Shown: in pieces, positions 8,341 to 16,263 of the stretch
Numbering within the stretch: position 1 is the first letter of the stretch
How the letters are laid out: each line of letters begins with the position of its first letter
Assembly (NCBI RefSeq): GCF_000714435.1
Contig: NZ_JJMW01000017.1
Span: 1 to 51,098 of the forward strand
Reading direction: 5' to 3'
Source of the DNA: Exiguobacterium alkaliphilum 12/1
Lineage (GTDB): Bacteria > Bacillota > Bacilli > Exiguobacteriales > Exiguobacteriaceae
Length of the DNA stretch: 51,098 nt
Position numbers and translations under genes: made by a program
The notes under the pieces: generated by a model
What the model saw: the letters and a program-made list of their open reading frames with translations, nothing else
Told to the model about the DNA's origin: nothing
Database searches by the model: none

Positions 8341-8673
8341 TTAAGCGGCTGCTAAATTGCGGCATGCTTCGGCACAGCGGAGGCATGCCTCGGCGCATTG
8401 TTGGCAGTGGTCCATCTGATGGCGACCACATTCGACGGCGCACGTGTCACACACTTGCGCACAGAGGGCACCGATTGGTTTCGCGAACGCCGAATCGGTC
8501 TCGAGTGCGTTCAAGGCGAGGGCGCAGACGTCGGCGCATTCGCGCGTCAAGCGAATGCATTCTTTCACCATCAATACGTCTTCTTCTTGTAAACTTTTTG
8601 AAAAACAATGATTGCTCGTCCGCATGCAGTCGATAATCGCTGAAATCGTCTCTTCAATTGATTCCCGGTCCAT
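8341..8673 (-). CDS. Four-helix-bundle cytosolic copper-storage protein (Csp3/YhjQ-like)
   Basis: A 110-residue protein with 14 cysteines spaced along four predicted helices, for example CMRTSNHC, ECADVC, CAQVCDTCAVEC and HCQQCAEACLRCAEAC. This is the pattern of the DUF326/Csp family, whose helices line a tube that binds many Cu(I) ions. There is no signal peptide, which points to the cytosolic Csp3 kind. Start ATG 8673 follows AAGGGGG. It is probably monocistronic, with the tRNA gene upstream and its own terminator downstream. Confidence 0.9.
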   Translation of the reverse strand: MDRESIEETISAIIDCMRTSNHCFSKSLQEEDVLMVKECIRLTRECADVCALALNALETDSAFAKPIGALCAQVCDTCAVECGRHQMDHCQQCAEACLRCAEACRNLAAA

Positions 8674-8758
8674 GATAAGTCCCCCTTAGCAGAATAATGT
8701 ATCTTCAAATCATTACCCGATACCGTATCGCTTAAACCGCGCCGGGACGACAAAAAAA

Positions 8759-8782
8759 GTCACTTCACGAAAGTGAAGTGAC
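8759..8782 (-). terminator. Terminator after tRNA-Ala
   Basis: GTCACTTCAC-GAAA-GTGAAGTGAC hairpin followed on the minus strand by a run of T. Confidence 0.8.
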
Positions 8783-8789
8783 CTAGTAA

Positions 8790-8862
8790 TGGAGCATAGC
8801 GGGCTCGAACCGCTGACCTCCACGCTGCCAGCGTGGCGCTCTCCCAGCTGAGCTAATGCCCC
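8790..8862 (-). tRNA. tRNA-Ala (anticodon GGC)
   Basis: A 73-nt cloverleaf read on the minus strand. The acceptor GGGGCAT pairs with ATGCTCC, the D arm is GCTC...GAGC, and the anticodon loop CTGGCAG (plus-strand 8825-8831) gives anticodon GGC. The T arm has TTCGAGC, and the discriminator is A. CCA is not encoded. Confidence 0.95.
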
Positions 8863-8994
8863 GTTCGAAAATTATTATATCATCCTAGTAAAACGTTTGG
8901 CAATGCCCTTTTTCAAAAAAGATTCAAAAGTTTAAACCGTTGACGCAATGGGAAAATCAACGATGATGTTATATTACGAAAGCAGGTGAATCAT

Positions 8995-9858
8995 ATGGGC
9001 ATGATTTTATTGGCATTGCTTCCGGCACTCATGTGGGGGAGTATCCCGCTCATCGTATCGAAAGTCGGCGGGAAGCCGATTCAGCAGTTAATCGGGACGA
9101 CGATGGGTGCGATGGTCATGGCGTTCGTCATCTTTCTCGTCTTCAATCCGGAGTTCACGACCCTTGCCGTCGTCACCGGATTCATCTCCGGAATCTTTTG
9201 GGCGCTCGGACAGTATCTTCAGTTCCAATCGTTCCAAATCTTGAGCGTCTCGAAAGCGATGCCGATCAGTACCGGGATGCAGCTCGTCGGAACGTCGCTC
9301 TTCGGGGTCATCGTGCTCGGGGACTGGGAGACGTCGACCGAGCTCTGGCTCGGATTTTCGGCGCTCGTCTTGATTATCATCGGGGCGACGATGACGTCGT
9401 ATCAACAGAAGAAAGACTCGGATAGCGCCGGGGCGTTGAAGAAAGGTCTCCTCGTCCTCCTCGTCTCGAGTCTCGGGTATGTGACGTACGCCGTATTGAC
9501 GAACTACTTTGAAGTCGACGGCATCACGGCGATCGTCCCGCAATCGGTCGGGATGTTCATCGCGGCGCTTCTCTTCAGTCTTCGTGAGAAGGACGTGAAA
9601 CGGTTCGATCCGAAGACGTTCAAGAACATCTTGGCCGGGATCGCCTGGGGGATCGGGAACTTCGGTCTCTTCGTCTCGAGTGGAGAGGTCGGGGTCGCCA
9701 CGTCGTTCGCCTTGTCGCAACTGAACGTCGTCGTCGCGACGCTCGGCGGGATTTATCTATTGAAAGAAGAGAAGACGTCGAAAGAGCGCGTCTTCGTCTT
9801 TATGGGCATCGGGCTCATCGTCGTCGCCGGCTTCATGCTCGGGATTGCGAAAAGTTGA
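8995..9858 (+). CDS. GRP-family sugar permease (GlcU-like)
   Basis: A 287-residue permease with ten hydrophobic segments, of the glucose/ribose porter family within the DMT superfamily. The opening LLALLPALMWGSIPLIVSKVGGKP and GQYLQFQSFQILSVSKAMPISTGMQL, repeated in weaker form in the second half (VGVATSFALSQLNVVVATLGGI), fit GlcU of Bacillus, a proton-coupled glucose uptake protein. ATG 8995 follows AGCAGGTG at six bases. A GTG at 8986 lies inside that site and is rejected. No glucose dehydrogenase gene is adjacent, so the sugar is uncertain. Confidence 0.88.
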   Translation: MGMILLALLPALMWGSIPLIVSKVGGKPIQQLIGTTMGAMVMAFVIFLVFNPEFTTLAVVTGFISGIFWALGQYLQFQSFQILSVSKAMPISTGMQLVGTSLFGVIVLGDWETSTELWLGFSALVLIIIGATMTSYQQKKDSDSAGALKKGLLVLLVSSLGYVTYAVLTNYFEVDGITAIVPQSVGMFIAALLFSLREKDVKRFDPKTFKNILAGIAWGIGNFGLFVSSGEVGVATSFALSQLNVVVATLGGIYLLKEEKTSKERVFVFMGIGLIVVAGFMLGIAKS

Positions 9859-9884
9859 AAGACGGGCGATTGCCCGTCTTTCAT
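9856..9884. terminator. Bidirectional terminator between sugar permease and msrA
   Basis: GAAAGACGGGC-GATT-GCCCGTCTTTC. The msrA stop codon is in the stem. Confidence 0.85.
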
Positions 9885-10399
9885 GATTGCCAAGCCACGT
9901 CGATGAACGCGTCTCGTCCAGATTTCTTCCGGTCTGCTTTATAGTGGTCCGGATTTTTTTTGTGGAAATCCTGATGATACTCTTCGGCCGGATAGAACGT
10001 GTCGGCCGGTAAAATCTTTGTGACGATCGGATCCTTAAATCGTCCGCTCGCGGCGAGTTCGTCGCGACTCTGCTCTGCTTTCACGCGTTGTTCCTCCGAA
10101 TGATAGAAAATGGCCGGCGCGTATTGGCTGCCGCGGTCTTGGAACTGGCCGCCGTCATCAGTCGGGTCGGTCTGAATCCAATAGAGCTCGAGCAAACGTT
10201 CATAAGCGAACAGCGACGGGTCGAACGTGATCTCGACGACCTCGTAATGCCCGGTCGTGCCGGTCTTCACTTGTTCATACGTCGGATCGTCGACGTGTCC
10301 GCCCGTATAGCCGGATACGATTGATTCGATTCCGGGCTGTTCCTCGAACGGGGTGACCATGCACCAAAAACAGCCGCCCGCGAATGTTGCTTTTTCCAT
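9881..10399 (-). CDS. msrA: Peptide methionine-S-sulfoxide reductase MsrA
   Basis: A 172-residue cytosolic repair enzyme that reduces methionine-S-sulfoxide in oxidised proteins. The catalytic GGCFWC motif is at residues 8-13, and [26 protein letters not shown] and [11 protein letters not shown] are standard MsrA blocks. No MsrB domain is fused. ATG 10399 follows GGGGGAG, and in-frame upstream codons lie beyond the terminator of the S-box and are not used. Control by an S-box means the gene rises when S-adenosylmethionine is scarce. Confidence 0.95.
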   Translation of the reverse strand: MEKATFAGGCFWCMVTPFEEQPGIESIVSGYTGGHVDDPTYEQVKTGTTGHYEVVEITFDPSLFAYERLLELYWIQTDPTDDGGQFQDRGSQYAPAIFYHSEEQRVKAEQSRDELAASGRFKDPIVTKILPADTFYPAEEYHQDFHKKNPDHYKADRKKSGRDAFIDVAWQS

Positions 10400-10430
10400 A
10401 AAAAACTCCCCCTGTACACGTATTGTCCAA

Positions 10431-10464
10431 ATAAAAACGCCCATGTCATCGACATGAGCGTTCT
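10431..10464 (-). terminator. S-box expression-platform terminator
   Basis: AACGC-CATGTC/GACATG-GCGTT hairpin read on the minus strand into TTTTTATTT, between the aptamer and msrA. Confidence 0.85.
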
Positions 10465-10466
10465 GT

Positions 10467-10572
10467 CATATCGTCCAAGGCAAACGCCTTGCTGGAAGTA
10501 GCACCTTGCCGAAGCAGGTTGCTGTGAAGTCATAGAGCCAGGTCTCTCGTTCACTCAAGATATCGATATGTA
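10467..10572 (-). ncRNA. SAM-I (S-box) riboswitch upstream of msrA
   Basis: On the minus strand the segment shows the S-box order: ATATCTTGAGTGA, then GAGAGACCTGGCTC, TATGAC, the invariant CAGCAACCT, GGTGCTA, CCAGCAAGGC and a closing GATATG that pairs with the 5' ATATC/CATATC. It is followed by an intrinsic terminator and the msrA ribosome binding site. With SAM bound, termination would be favoured. Confidence 0.9.
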
Positions 10573-10584
10573 GTTGGTGAAAGC

Positions 10585-10614
10585 ATCATACCATCTGTCC
10601 GAAAGTGTCGTCAA
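10585..10614 (-). promoter_or_regulatory. Promoter of the S-box/msrA transcript
   Basis: Minus-strand TTGACG (10609-10614), an 18-base spacer and TATGAT (10585-10590). The -35 overlaps the stop codon of the 53-residue gene upstream. Confidence 0.65.
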
Positions 10615-10772
10615 CGATTAGGTTTTCGCCGAAGTTGCAGCAACGTGGCCCCGACAATCAAGACGACGAGGACGATGGAGAGCGGTAGCGTATACGGGGC
10701 CTCCCCGGCATAGAGCTGTAAGAAGAACAAGACAAAGACGGACAACAAGACGAGTACGTACGAACGGTTCAT
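10611..10772 (-). CDS. Small membrane protein (53 residues), function unknown
   Basis: A short gene reading MNRSYVLVLLSVFVLFF... to ...LRRKPNR, with two hydrophobic segments (about residues 5-21 and 29-46) separated by YAGEAPYT and a basic C-terminus, so both ends probably face the cytosol. The start has a good GGGAGG site six bases upstream (minus strand). Its codons are G/C-rich in the third position like neighbouring genes, which supports real coding. Its last codons overlap the msrA promoter, so the two may be partly co-transcribed. I do not recognise the family. Confidence 0.7.
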   Translation of the reverse strand: MNRSYVLVLLSVFVLFFLQLYAGEAPYTLPLSIVLVVLIVGATLLQLRRKPNR

Positions 10773-10883
10773 AGTAACCTCCCTTTTTTTTCAGTTTACC
10801 AAGTTACACATTCGTTGGCGAACGAAAACAGGAAATCAAGTGGAAATAGCGAATACGAACGAGTGAGCAAAGGAGGAATCAAC

Positions 10884-12287
10884 ATGACTGAACCAAACCC
10901 ATTTTTCGAACTCGATATCGAGACCGCCCATCTCGGATATAAGGAAGGAACGTTCACCGCGCGTGACGTGACGGCCTATTATTTGACCCGAATCGCCGCA
11001 TTGAACGACAAGCTGAGAGCGGTCATTCAAGTGAACCCGGACGCTCTGTTCGAGGCCGAGGCGGCCGACCGGGCGTTCCGACGTGGTGATCGCTTGCCGC
11101 TGCTCGGCATTCCGGTACTGATTAAAGACAACGTCGAGACGGCCGGTCAGATGAAGACGACGGCTGGGGCCGTCGCCCTCGCGCATCACTTCGCCGGCCG
11201 AGACGCCCACCTCGTTCAAAGTTTACGCGCGAGCGGGGCCATCATCCTCGGGAAAGCGAACTTGTCCGAGTGGGCCAACTTTTTGACCGAGGGGATGCCG
11301 AACGGCTGGAGCGGGGTCGGGGGCCAGACGCTCAATCCATATGGGGACAAGCTCGATGTCGGCGGGTCGAGTTCAGGTTCGGCGTCCGCGGTCGCGGCGA
11401 ACATGACGCTTCTCGCCGTCGGCAGCGAGACGAGCGGCTCGATTATCCATCCGAGCGTCCATAACGGCATCGTCGGCATCAAGCCGACCGTCGGTTTGAT
11501 TAGCCGGAGCGGCATCATTCCGATCTCTCGGTCGCAGGACACGGCCGGCCCGATGGCACGAACGCTCCGGGATGCGGTGCTTGCCCTTGAGGCGATGGTC
11601 GGGGAAGACCCGGCTGACCCGGCGACGACGCACCTTCCGGCCGGTCCGCCGTATCGGACGTGTCTCGATGAACGCCAAACGGTCGGGATGCGCGTCGGGA
11701 TCGTCAAGATTGATCTGTCGGAAGAAGAACAGGCGCTCTATGATGAGGCGATCGCCTTGCTGAAACAGAGCGGCATCGAGGTCGTCACTGTCGAACTGCC
11801 GTCGACAACATCGCTCGACCAAGGCGATATCCTGTATCATGAGTTTAAGCTCGGAATCGAGGCGTATCTAGCCTCGACGACGCTCTCGTATAAGACGCTT
11901 TCGGATTTGATTAACTGGAACAGCAGTCATCCGGAGACGATTCCGCACGGACAGAAGACGTTCGAGAAAGCGGACGAACAATCGGGCCGCTTGATTGAGG
12001 CCACCTATCTGACACGTCGCCTCGACGACGTCCGTCACGCCAAGACGGACGGCATCGACCGACTGTTGGCCGAGCAGGCGCTCCATGCGCTCGTCTTACC
12101 GCATGACCACAATTATGACATGGCCGCGAAAGCCGGGCATCCGACGATCACGATTCCGTATGCCGTCAAACAGAGCGGCGCTCCGTTCGGGTTGTCGTTC
12201 ACGGGGACGAGTTACGCGGAGCGCGATTTGATCCGCATCGCCTACGCGTTCGAACGTCATGTCACGCGGCCGCTTCCGCCGTTGTAA
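10884..12287 (+). CDS. Amidase-signature family amidase
   Basis: A 467-residue hydrolase with the Ser-cisSer-Lys triad of the amidase signature: Lys in LIKDNVETAG, the GGSSSGSASAVAANM core, and the nucleophile Ser in GSETSGSI, followed by GIVGIKPTVGLISRSGIIPIS. The length and the divergent C-terminal half fit stand-alone amidases rather than GatA, and no gatC or gatB is near. ATG 10884 follows AAAGGAGG; the frame upstream to 10815 lacks such a site. The substrate amide is unknown. Just upstream is an imperfect palindrome TTCGTT-GGCG-AACGAA-like element near 10811-10826. Confidence 0.9.
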   Translation: MTEPNPFFELDIETAHLGYKEGTFTARDVTAYYLTRIAALNDKLRAVIQVNPDALFEAEAADRAFRRGDRLPLLGIPVLIKDNVETAGQMKTTAGAVALAHHFAGRDAHLVQSLRASGAIILGKANLSEWANFLTEGMPNGWSGVGGQTLNPYGDKLDVGGSSSGSASAVAANMTLLAVGSETSGSIIHPSVHNGIVGIKPTVGLISRSGIIPISRSQDTAGPMARTLRDAVLALEAMVGEDPADPATTHLPAGPPYRTCLDERQTVGMRVGIVKIDLSEEEQALYDEAIALLKQSGIEVVTVELPSTTSLDQGDILYHEFKLGIEAYLASTTLSYKTLSDLINWNSSHPETIPHGQKTFEKADEQSGRLIEATYLTRRLDDVRHAKTDGIDRLLAEQALHALVLPHDHNYDMAAKAGHPTITIPYAVKQSGAPFGLSFTGTSYAERDLIRIAYAFERHVTRPLPPL

Positions 12288-12292
12288 GAACG

Positions 12293-12321
12293 TTGCACCC
12301 TTCGACGCGGTCCGCTACAAT
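12293..12321 (+). promoter_or_regulatory. Promoter of rlmN
   Basis: TTGCAC (12293-12298), a 17-base spacer and TACAAT (12316-12321), 35 bases before the rlmN ATG. Confidence 0.7.
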
Positions 12322-12356
12322 GGGAATTATGCGGATTGAAGAAAGGACAGATTGCA

Positions 12357-13418
12357 ATGAAACCATCTATATACGGGCTGACGTTTGATCAGCTGACGGA
12401 CGTCTGTGTCGATTTTGGATACAGCGCCTACCATGCGAGACAGATTTGGGACTCGCTCTACATCGACCGGGTCAAGTCGATGGATGCCATCAACGTGCGT
12501 GAGGAAGTGAAAACAGCGCTCGCGGAGCGTTACGTCATCTCGACACAAGAGTTGTTCGTCAAACAAGAGGCGGGCGACGGGACGGTCAAATTCTTACTTA
12601 AACTCCACGACGGCCACTATATCGAGACGGTGCTCATGCGTCACAAATATGGTCGTTCGGTCTGTGTCACGACACAAGTCGGGTGCAATATCGGGTGCAG
12701 CTTCTGTGCGAGCGGTCTGTTGAAGAAGACACGCGATTTGACGGCAGGCGAAGTCGTCGAGCAGATCATGACCGTGCAACATTACTTGGACGAAGTCGGG
12801 GAAGGAGGCCGCGTCAGTCATATCGTCGTCATGGGAATCGGGGAGCCATTCGACAACTTCGATCACTTAGTCGATTTCCTTCGTGTCGTCAAAGACGAGC
12901 GCGGTCTCGCCATCGCGCCGCGGAAAATCAACGTCTCGACGAGTGGGCTCGCCGATAAGATTTACAAGTTCGCCGACCTCGATTTGCGCATCAACTTGGC
13001 GCTGTCGCTCCACGCGCCGAACGACGCGCTCCGGACACAGATCATGAAGATCAACCGGGCGTTCCCGCTCGACAAGCTCATGCCGGCCATCCGCTATTAT
13101 GTCGAGAAGACGAACAAGCGAATCACGTTCGAGTACATTCTTCTCTCGAAAGTGAACGACTTGCCGGAACATGCCGAAGAGCTCGCCGACTTGATCGCGG
13201 ACATCAAAGACAAGTCGTACGTCAACTTGATTCCATACAACCCGGTCAACGAGCATATCCAATATGAGCGCAGTACGTCGGAGGACATCATGGCGTTTTA
13301 CGACATTTTGAAGAAACGTGGCGTCAACACGGGTGTCCGTCTCGAACATGGGACCGACATCGATGCGGCCTGCGGACAGCTCCGCAGCAAGCATATGAAC
13401 GTGGAAGGTGCCAAATAA
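12357..13418 (+). CDS. rlmN: 23S rRNA (adenine2503-C2)-methyltransferase RlmN
   Basis: A 353-residue radical-SAM enzyme that methylates A2503 of 23S rRNA and also tRNA position 37. The cluster motif is CNIGCSFC. The [11 protein letters not shown] and STSGL blocks are present, and the C-terminal [12 protein letters not shown] carries the acceptor cysteine. CASGLLKK in place of CASTLGGLKR is the Listeria/Lactobacillus-like RlmN form, not Cfr. ATG 12357 follows AAAGGA at nine bases, while a TTG at 12336 has no binding site. A clear promoter and terminator make it a single-gene unit. Confidence 0.93.
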   Translation: MKPSIYGLTFDQLTDVCVDFGYSAYHARQIWDSLYIDRVKSMDAINVREEVKTALAERYVISTQELFVKQEAGDGTVKFLLKLHDGHYIETVLMRHKYGRSVCVTTQVGCNIGCSFCASGLLKKTRDLTAGEVVEQIMTVQHYLDEVGEGGRVSHIVVMGIGEPFDNFDHLVDFLRVVKDERGLAIAPRKINVSTSGLADKIYKFADLDLRINLALSLHAPNDALRTQIMKINRAFPLDKLMPAIRYYVEKTNKRITFEYILLSKVNDLPEHAEELADLIADIKDKSYVNLIPYNPVNEHIQYERSTSEDIMAFYDILKKRGVNTGVRLEHGTDIDAACGQLRSKHMNVEGAK

Positions 13419-13425
13419 GTCGATT

Positions 13426-13454
13426 CTCCCGCTAACCTCAGCGGGAGTTTTTTT
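13426..13454 (+). terminator. Terminator of rlmN
   Basis: CTCCCGCT/AGCGGGAG hairpin followed by seven T. Confidence 0.88.
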
Positions 13455-13563
13455 GTTGACGTCCGGACGCAGGACAGGATAAACAATTTTCAGAAATAGG
13501 ACTAGAGACGTCCGGTCTAGGGAATAGTCTTTTGACATCACAGGAGAGAGTGGAGGCTATTTA

Positions 13564-14445
13564 ATGGAGAACGTGAACGCGACATGTTGGATTCGAGTCA
13601 GAAATACGCTTGGGGAAGGGCCGTGTTGGGACGCTGAGTTGAAGCGATTCTACTGGGTCGACATCGAAGGGCACACGCTCTGGTGGTACGATGAGAAAGA
13701 AGATGAGCTCTCTTCAGCCGATATGGGCCAACAGATCGGCTTCGCCGTTCCGAAAGTGACGGACGGTGTCATCGTCGGATTGAAGGACGGTATCTATGAA
13801 TGGGACGAGTCCTCAAAACAACTCGACAAGCTCGTCGAACTCGATGATGCGGACGGCGTGCTTCGATTCAACGACGGCAAGGCCGACCCGTACGGACGAA
13901 TCTTTGCGGGAACGCTCCATTTGGAAGACGAGGAGAATGAGGCCACACTCTATCGGTTGGACCGCGACGGCACGACCGAAGAGATGCTCACAGGTCTGAC
14001 CTTATCAAACGGTCTGACGTGGTCACCGGACCACAAATGGTTTTATCATATCGACACGCCGACCGAGACGGTTCGACGTTATCCGTACGACTTGTCGTCC
14101 GGTACGTTTGGGGAAGGGGAGGTCGTCATCGAATTTAAGGATGAGGACGGCTTCCCTGACGGCATGACCTCGGACGAAGAGGGTCATTTATGGATCGCCC
14201 ACTTCGCCGGCGGTCGCGTCTCGCGTTGGAACCCCGAGACGGGCGAGAAAGTGCTCGAAGTCATGGTGCCGGCGCCGAACGTGACGTCATGCTGTTTCAT
14301 CGGGGACGACTTGAAGCAACTCGCCATCACGACCGCGCGTGAAGGGATGGATGACGAGGCGCTCGAAACGTATCCGGATGCCGGGTCGGTGTTTAAAATC
14401 GATACGGAAGTGAAAGGGATGCCACTTTATCGTTTCGGACGTTAA
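13564..14445 (+). CDS. SMP-30/gluconolactonase-like (regucalcin family) protein
   Basis: A 293-residue six-bladed beta-propeller lactonase of the SMP-30/LRE family. Typical elements are LGEGPCWDAELKRFYWVDIEG (metal-binding Glu near residue 19), FNDGKADPYGRIFAGTL (Asn/Asp ligands), LTLSNGLTWSPDHKWFYHIDTPT and DGFPDGMTSDEEGHLWIAHF. It probably opens a sugar lactone in the cytosol. The ribosome binding site is GTGGAGG. Upstream (about 13500-13520) lies an inverted repeat CTAGA...TCTAG. An 87-residue gene follows 12 bases later in the same unit. Confidence 0.9.
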   Translation: MENVNATCWIRVRNTLGEGPCWDAELKRFYWVDIEGHTLWWYDEKEDELSSADMGQQIGFAVPKVTDGVIVGLKDGIYEWDESSKQLDKLVELDDADGVLRFNDGKADPYGRIFAGTLHLEDEENEATLYRLDRDGTTEEMLTGLTLSNGLTWSPDHKWFYHIDTPTETVRRYPYDLSSGTFGEGEVVIEFKDEDGFPDGMTSDEEGHLWIAHFAGGRVSRWNPETGEKVLEVMVPAPNVTSCCFIGDDLKQLAITTAREGMDDEALETYPDAGSVFKIDTEVKGMPLYRFGR

Positions 14446-14457
14446 GGAGGGAGAATC

Positions 14458-14721
14458 ATGGTGAAACGCATGCTCGTTCGCGTAGGAATCGGTCTCGCGC
14501 TCGCGGCGGTAGCGCGAGTCGGGGTGAAGAAATACCTCGACGACCGCGAGACGAACGATCATTCTTACCTCGAACCGAAATGGGACGAGACGCCGAGCGT
14601 CGACGCGGACAAAGATGAGGATGAGGTCGGCTTGACGCAGCTCGATTCGATCTATCGGGCCGAGTGGCAGGCGAACGCTTACCCGCGTTCCGAGGCGGAA
14701 CGGAAAGCACTCGAAGAATAG
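14458..14721 (+). CDS. Small membrane-anchored protein, function unknown
   Basis: An 87-residue protein with an N-terminal hydrophobic segment (about residues 5-22, VRVGIGLALAAVARVGV), followed by a very acidic, charged tail (DADKDEDEVGL). It looks like a type-II anchored peptide with a short cytosolic or surface tail. The start has a strong AAGGAGGGAG site, and it sits 12 bases after the lactonase gene and before a terminator, so the two form an operon. I do not recognise the family. Confidence 0.75.
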   Translation: MVKRMLVRVGIGLALAAVARVGVKKYLDDRETNDHSYLEPKWDETPSVDADKDEDEVGLTQLDSIYRAEWQANAYPRSEAERKALEE

Positions 14722-14729
14722 CCATGCCT

Positions 14730-14760
14730 GAAACACGCTCCGTGCGAGCGTGTTTTTTTG
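14730..14760 (+). terminator. Terminator of the lactonase operon
   Basis: ACACGCTC/GAGCGTGT hairpin and seven T. The next promoter's TTGACA begins directly after it. Confidence 0.85.
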
Positions 14761-14789
14761 TTGACAAGATGGTCAATCCCGTTCATTAT
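14761..14789 (+). promoter_or_regulatory. Promoter of the zinc GTPase gene
   Basis: TTGACA (14761-14766), a 17-base spacer and CATTAT (14784-14789), directly before the Zur box. Confidence 0.7.
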
Positions 14790-14791
14790 CT

Positions 14792-14812
14792 AAAAAGTAA
14801 TGATTACTATTT
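14792..14812 (+). promoter_or_regulatory. Zur operator (Zur box)
   Basis: A 21-base near-palindrome centred on 14802. The core AGTAATGATTACT (14796-14808) with A-rich and T-rich ends matches the Bacillus Zur consensus (AAATCGTAAT-N-ATTACGATTT) at nearly every central base. It covers the start of transcription, so zinc-loaded Zur would block the gene. Confidence 0.85.
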
Positions 14813-14823
14813 GGGGGCTGTTA

Positions 14824-16020
14824 ATGATGAAACGAATTCCAATCACCGTGTTGTCAGGCTATCTTGGGAGCGGCAAGACGACGTTAATGAACCATATTTT
14901 AAACAATCGCACCGGCAAGAAGTATGCCGTCATCGTCAATGATATGAGCGAATTGAATATTGATGAGCGTTTAATCGAACAAAGTGGATTTTCGCGGACC
15001 GATGAGAAGCTAGTCGAGCTGTCGAACGGTTGCATCTGTTGCACGCTCCGTGAAGACCTCCTCGAGGCGGTCCAAGAACTCACGAACGACCGTGAGCTCG
15101 ACGGGATCATCATCGAGTCGTCCGGAATCTCGGAACCGATTCCCGTGGCCCAGACGTTCACGTATGCCGATGACGCGCTCGACATCGACTTGACGAGCCG
15201 TGTCTATATCGATGCGATGGTGACCGTCGTCGACGCTTACCGGTTCTTGAAAGATTTCAACTCCGGCGAGTCGCTCCATGAGCGGAAACAAGCGATCGAT
15301 GAGACCGATGTCCGCGAAGTCGTCGACCTGCTCGTCGACCAGGTCGAGTTCGCCGATATCATCGTCCTGAACAAGGCAGACCGAGTATCCGAGACCGAGC
15401 TGAACGAGATGGCTGGTTTGTTGAAGACGCTCAACCCGTCAGCAAAACTGTTGACGTCGGTCCATTCGAACGTCGATTTGACGGAACTGTTAGACGTCAA
15501 GCTGTTCGATTTCGAGCAGGCGATGCATTCGGCCGGCTGGATCCAAGAGCTTGAGGCGGAAGAACATACGTCGGAGACCGAGGAGTACGGCATCAGCTCG
15601 TTCGTCTATCGTCGGCGTCGCCCGTTCCACCCGGAGCGACTCCATGCGTGGATTGAGCAGTTTCCAGAGGAAGTCGTCCGAGCGAAAGGATTCCTTTGGA
15701 TCGCCTCGCGCAACGACATCGCCTGCTTGTTCTCCCAGGCCGGATACGCCTCGACGCTCGAGCACGCCGGACGTTGGCTCGCGACGCTCCCGGAAGAGGA
15801 GCGCCGGCTCATGTTCGCGGCAGAACCGGAACTCGCCGACGACTATATCGAGCCATACGGCGATCGCCAGACCGAGCTCGTCTTGATCGGGCAGCAAATG
15901 GACCGCAAGACCGTCGAATCGGCGCTCGACGCCTGCTTGTTGACGGATGCCGAGATGGCGCTCGACTGGGCGACGCTCCAAGACACGCTCCCGGGGAACG
16001 GTGTCGTCACTTTCTCATAA
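14824..16020 (+). CDS. zagA: Zinc-related COG0523 GTPase (YciC/ZagA-like)
   Basis: A 398-residue G3E-family P-loop GTPase thought to deliver zinc to folate enzymes when zinc is scarce. The Walker A is GYLGSGKTT, the metal motif is NGCICCT (CxCC), the guanine-specificity motif is LNKAD, and the CobW C-terminal domain follows from about residue 270 (GISSFVYRRRRPFHPERL). Length and Zur-box control match Bacillus ZagA (YciC). ATG 14824 follows TTGGGGG, and an adjacent second ATG at 14827 is possible. A riboswitch operon begins right after its stop. Confidence 0.92.
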   Translation: MMKRIPITVLSGYLGSGKTTLMNHILNNRTGKKYAVIVNDMSELNIDERLIEQSGFSRTDEKLVELSNGCICCTLREDLLEAVQELTNDRELDGIIIESSGISEPIPVAQTFTYADDALDIDLTSRVYIDAMVTVVDAYRFLKDFNSGESLHERKQAIDETDVREVVDLLVDQVEFADIIVLNKADRVSETELNEMAGLLKTLNPSAKLLTSVHSNVDLTELLDVKLFDFEQAMHSAGWIQELEAEEHTSETEEYGISSFVYRRRRPFHPERLHAWIEQFPEEVVRAKGFLWIASRNDIACLFSQAGYASTLEHAGRWLATLPEEERRLMFAAEPELADDYIEPYGDRQTELVLIGQQMDRKTVESALDACLLTDAEMALDWATLQDTLPGNGVVTFS

Positions 16021-16024
16021 ACCG

Positions 16025-16053
16025 TTTACAAATCGAAATCGCTCGTCTATACT
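16025..16053 (+). promoter_or_regulatory. Promoter of the TPP-riboswitch ykoFEDC operon
   Basis: TTTACA (16025-16030), a 17-base spacer and TATACT (16048-16053). Confidence 0.72.
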
Positions 16054-16084
16054 GTTCCTTGCATGACCAAACCGCATACATTGG

Positions 16085-16174
16085 ACTACACTAGGGGTGC
16101 TTCGGCTGAGATGTGAGCATGGCTCCAATCCCTTATGACTCGATCCGGGTAATACCGGCGTGAGGAAGTGTGGC
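16085..16174 (+). ncRNA. TPP riboswitch (THI box)
   Basis: The THI-box signatures are in order: CTAGGGGTGC, GGCTGAGAT, then CCGGGTAATACCGGCGT and GAGGAAGTG. P1 is formed by CTACAC (16085-16090) with GTGTGG. It senses thiamine pyrophosphate and, through the terminator that follows, should shut off the uptake genes when TPP is abundant. Confidence 0.93.
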
Positions 16175-16206
16175 ACTTTTTCTAATGGATTTCAATTGGA
16201 CGAGTG

Positions 16207-16236
16207 GCCGCATTCTCATGGATGCGGCTTTTTTTG
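16207..16236 (+). terminator. TPP riboswitch terminator
   Basis: GCCGCAT/ATGCGGC hairpin and seven T between the aptamer and ykoF. Confidence 0.88.
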
Positions 16237-16263
16237 TGCACATAGAAAAAGGGGGAATACAAC

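Noticed and set aside
9088..9720. 210-codon minus-strand frame opposite the sugar permease
   Set aside because: It is a shadow of a clearly recognised membrane protein, is full of Arg/Asp/Glu as expected from antisense GC-rich codons, and has no start signal.
12357..13418. Possible Cfr-type antibiotic-resistance methyltransferase
   Set aside because: [15 protein letters not shown] and the rest fit the Listeria/Lactobacillus kind of RlmN; no resistance context or mobile element is next to it.
13457..13520. Two GACGTCCGG repeats and the CTAGA/TCTAG inverted repeat before the lactonase as an operator
   Set aside because: The repeats are short and unequally placed relative to any clear promoter, so the evidence is too thin to call a site.
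12867..13541. 224-codon minus-strand frame opposite rlmN
   Set aside because: It covers the rlmN terminator and promoter-like sequence downstream and mirrors the coding strand of RlmN.
15490..15981. 163-codon minus-strand frame opposite the zinc GTPase
   Set aside because: Antisense shadow of a conserved gene with no binding site and no family match.
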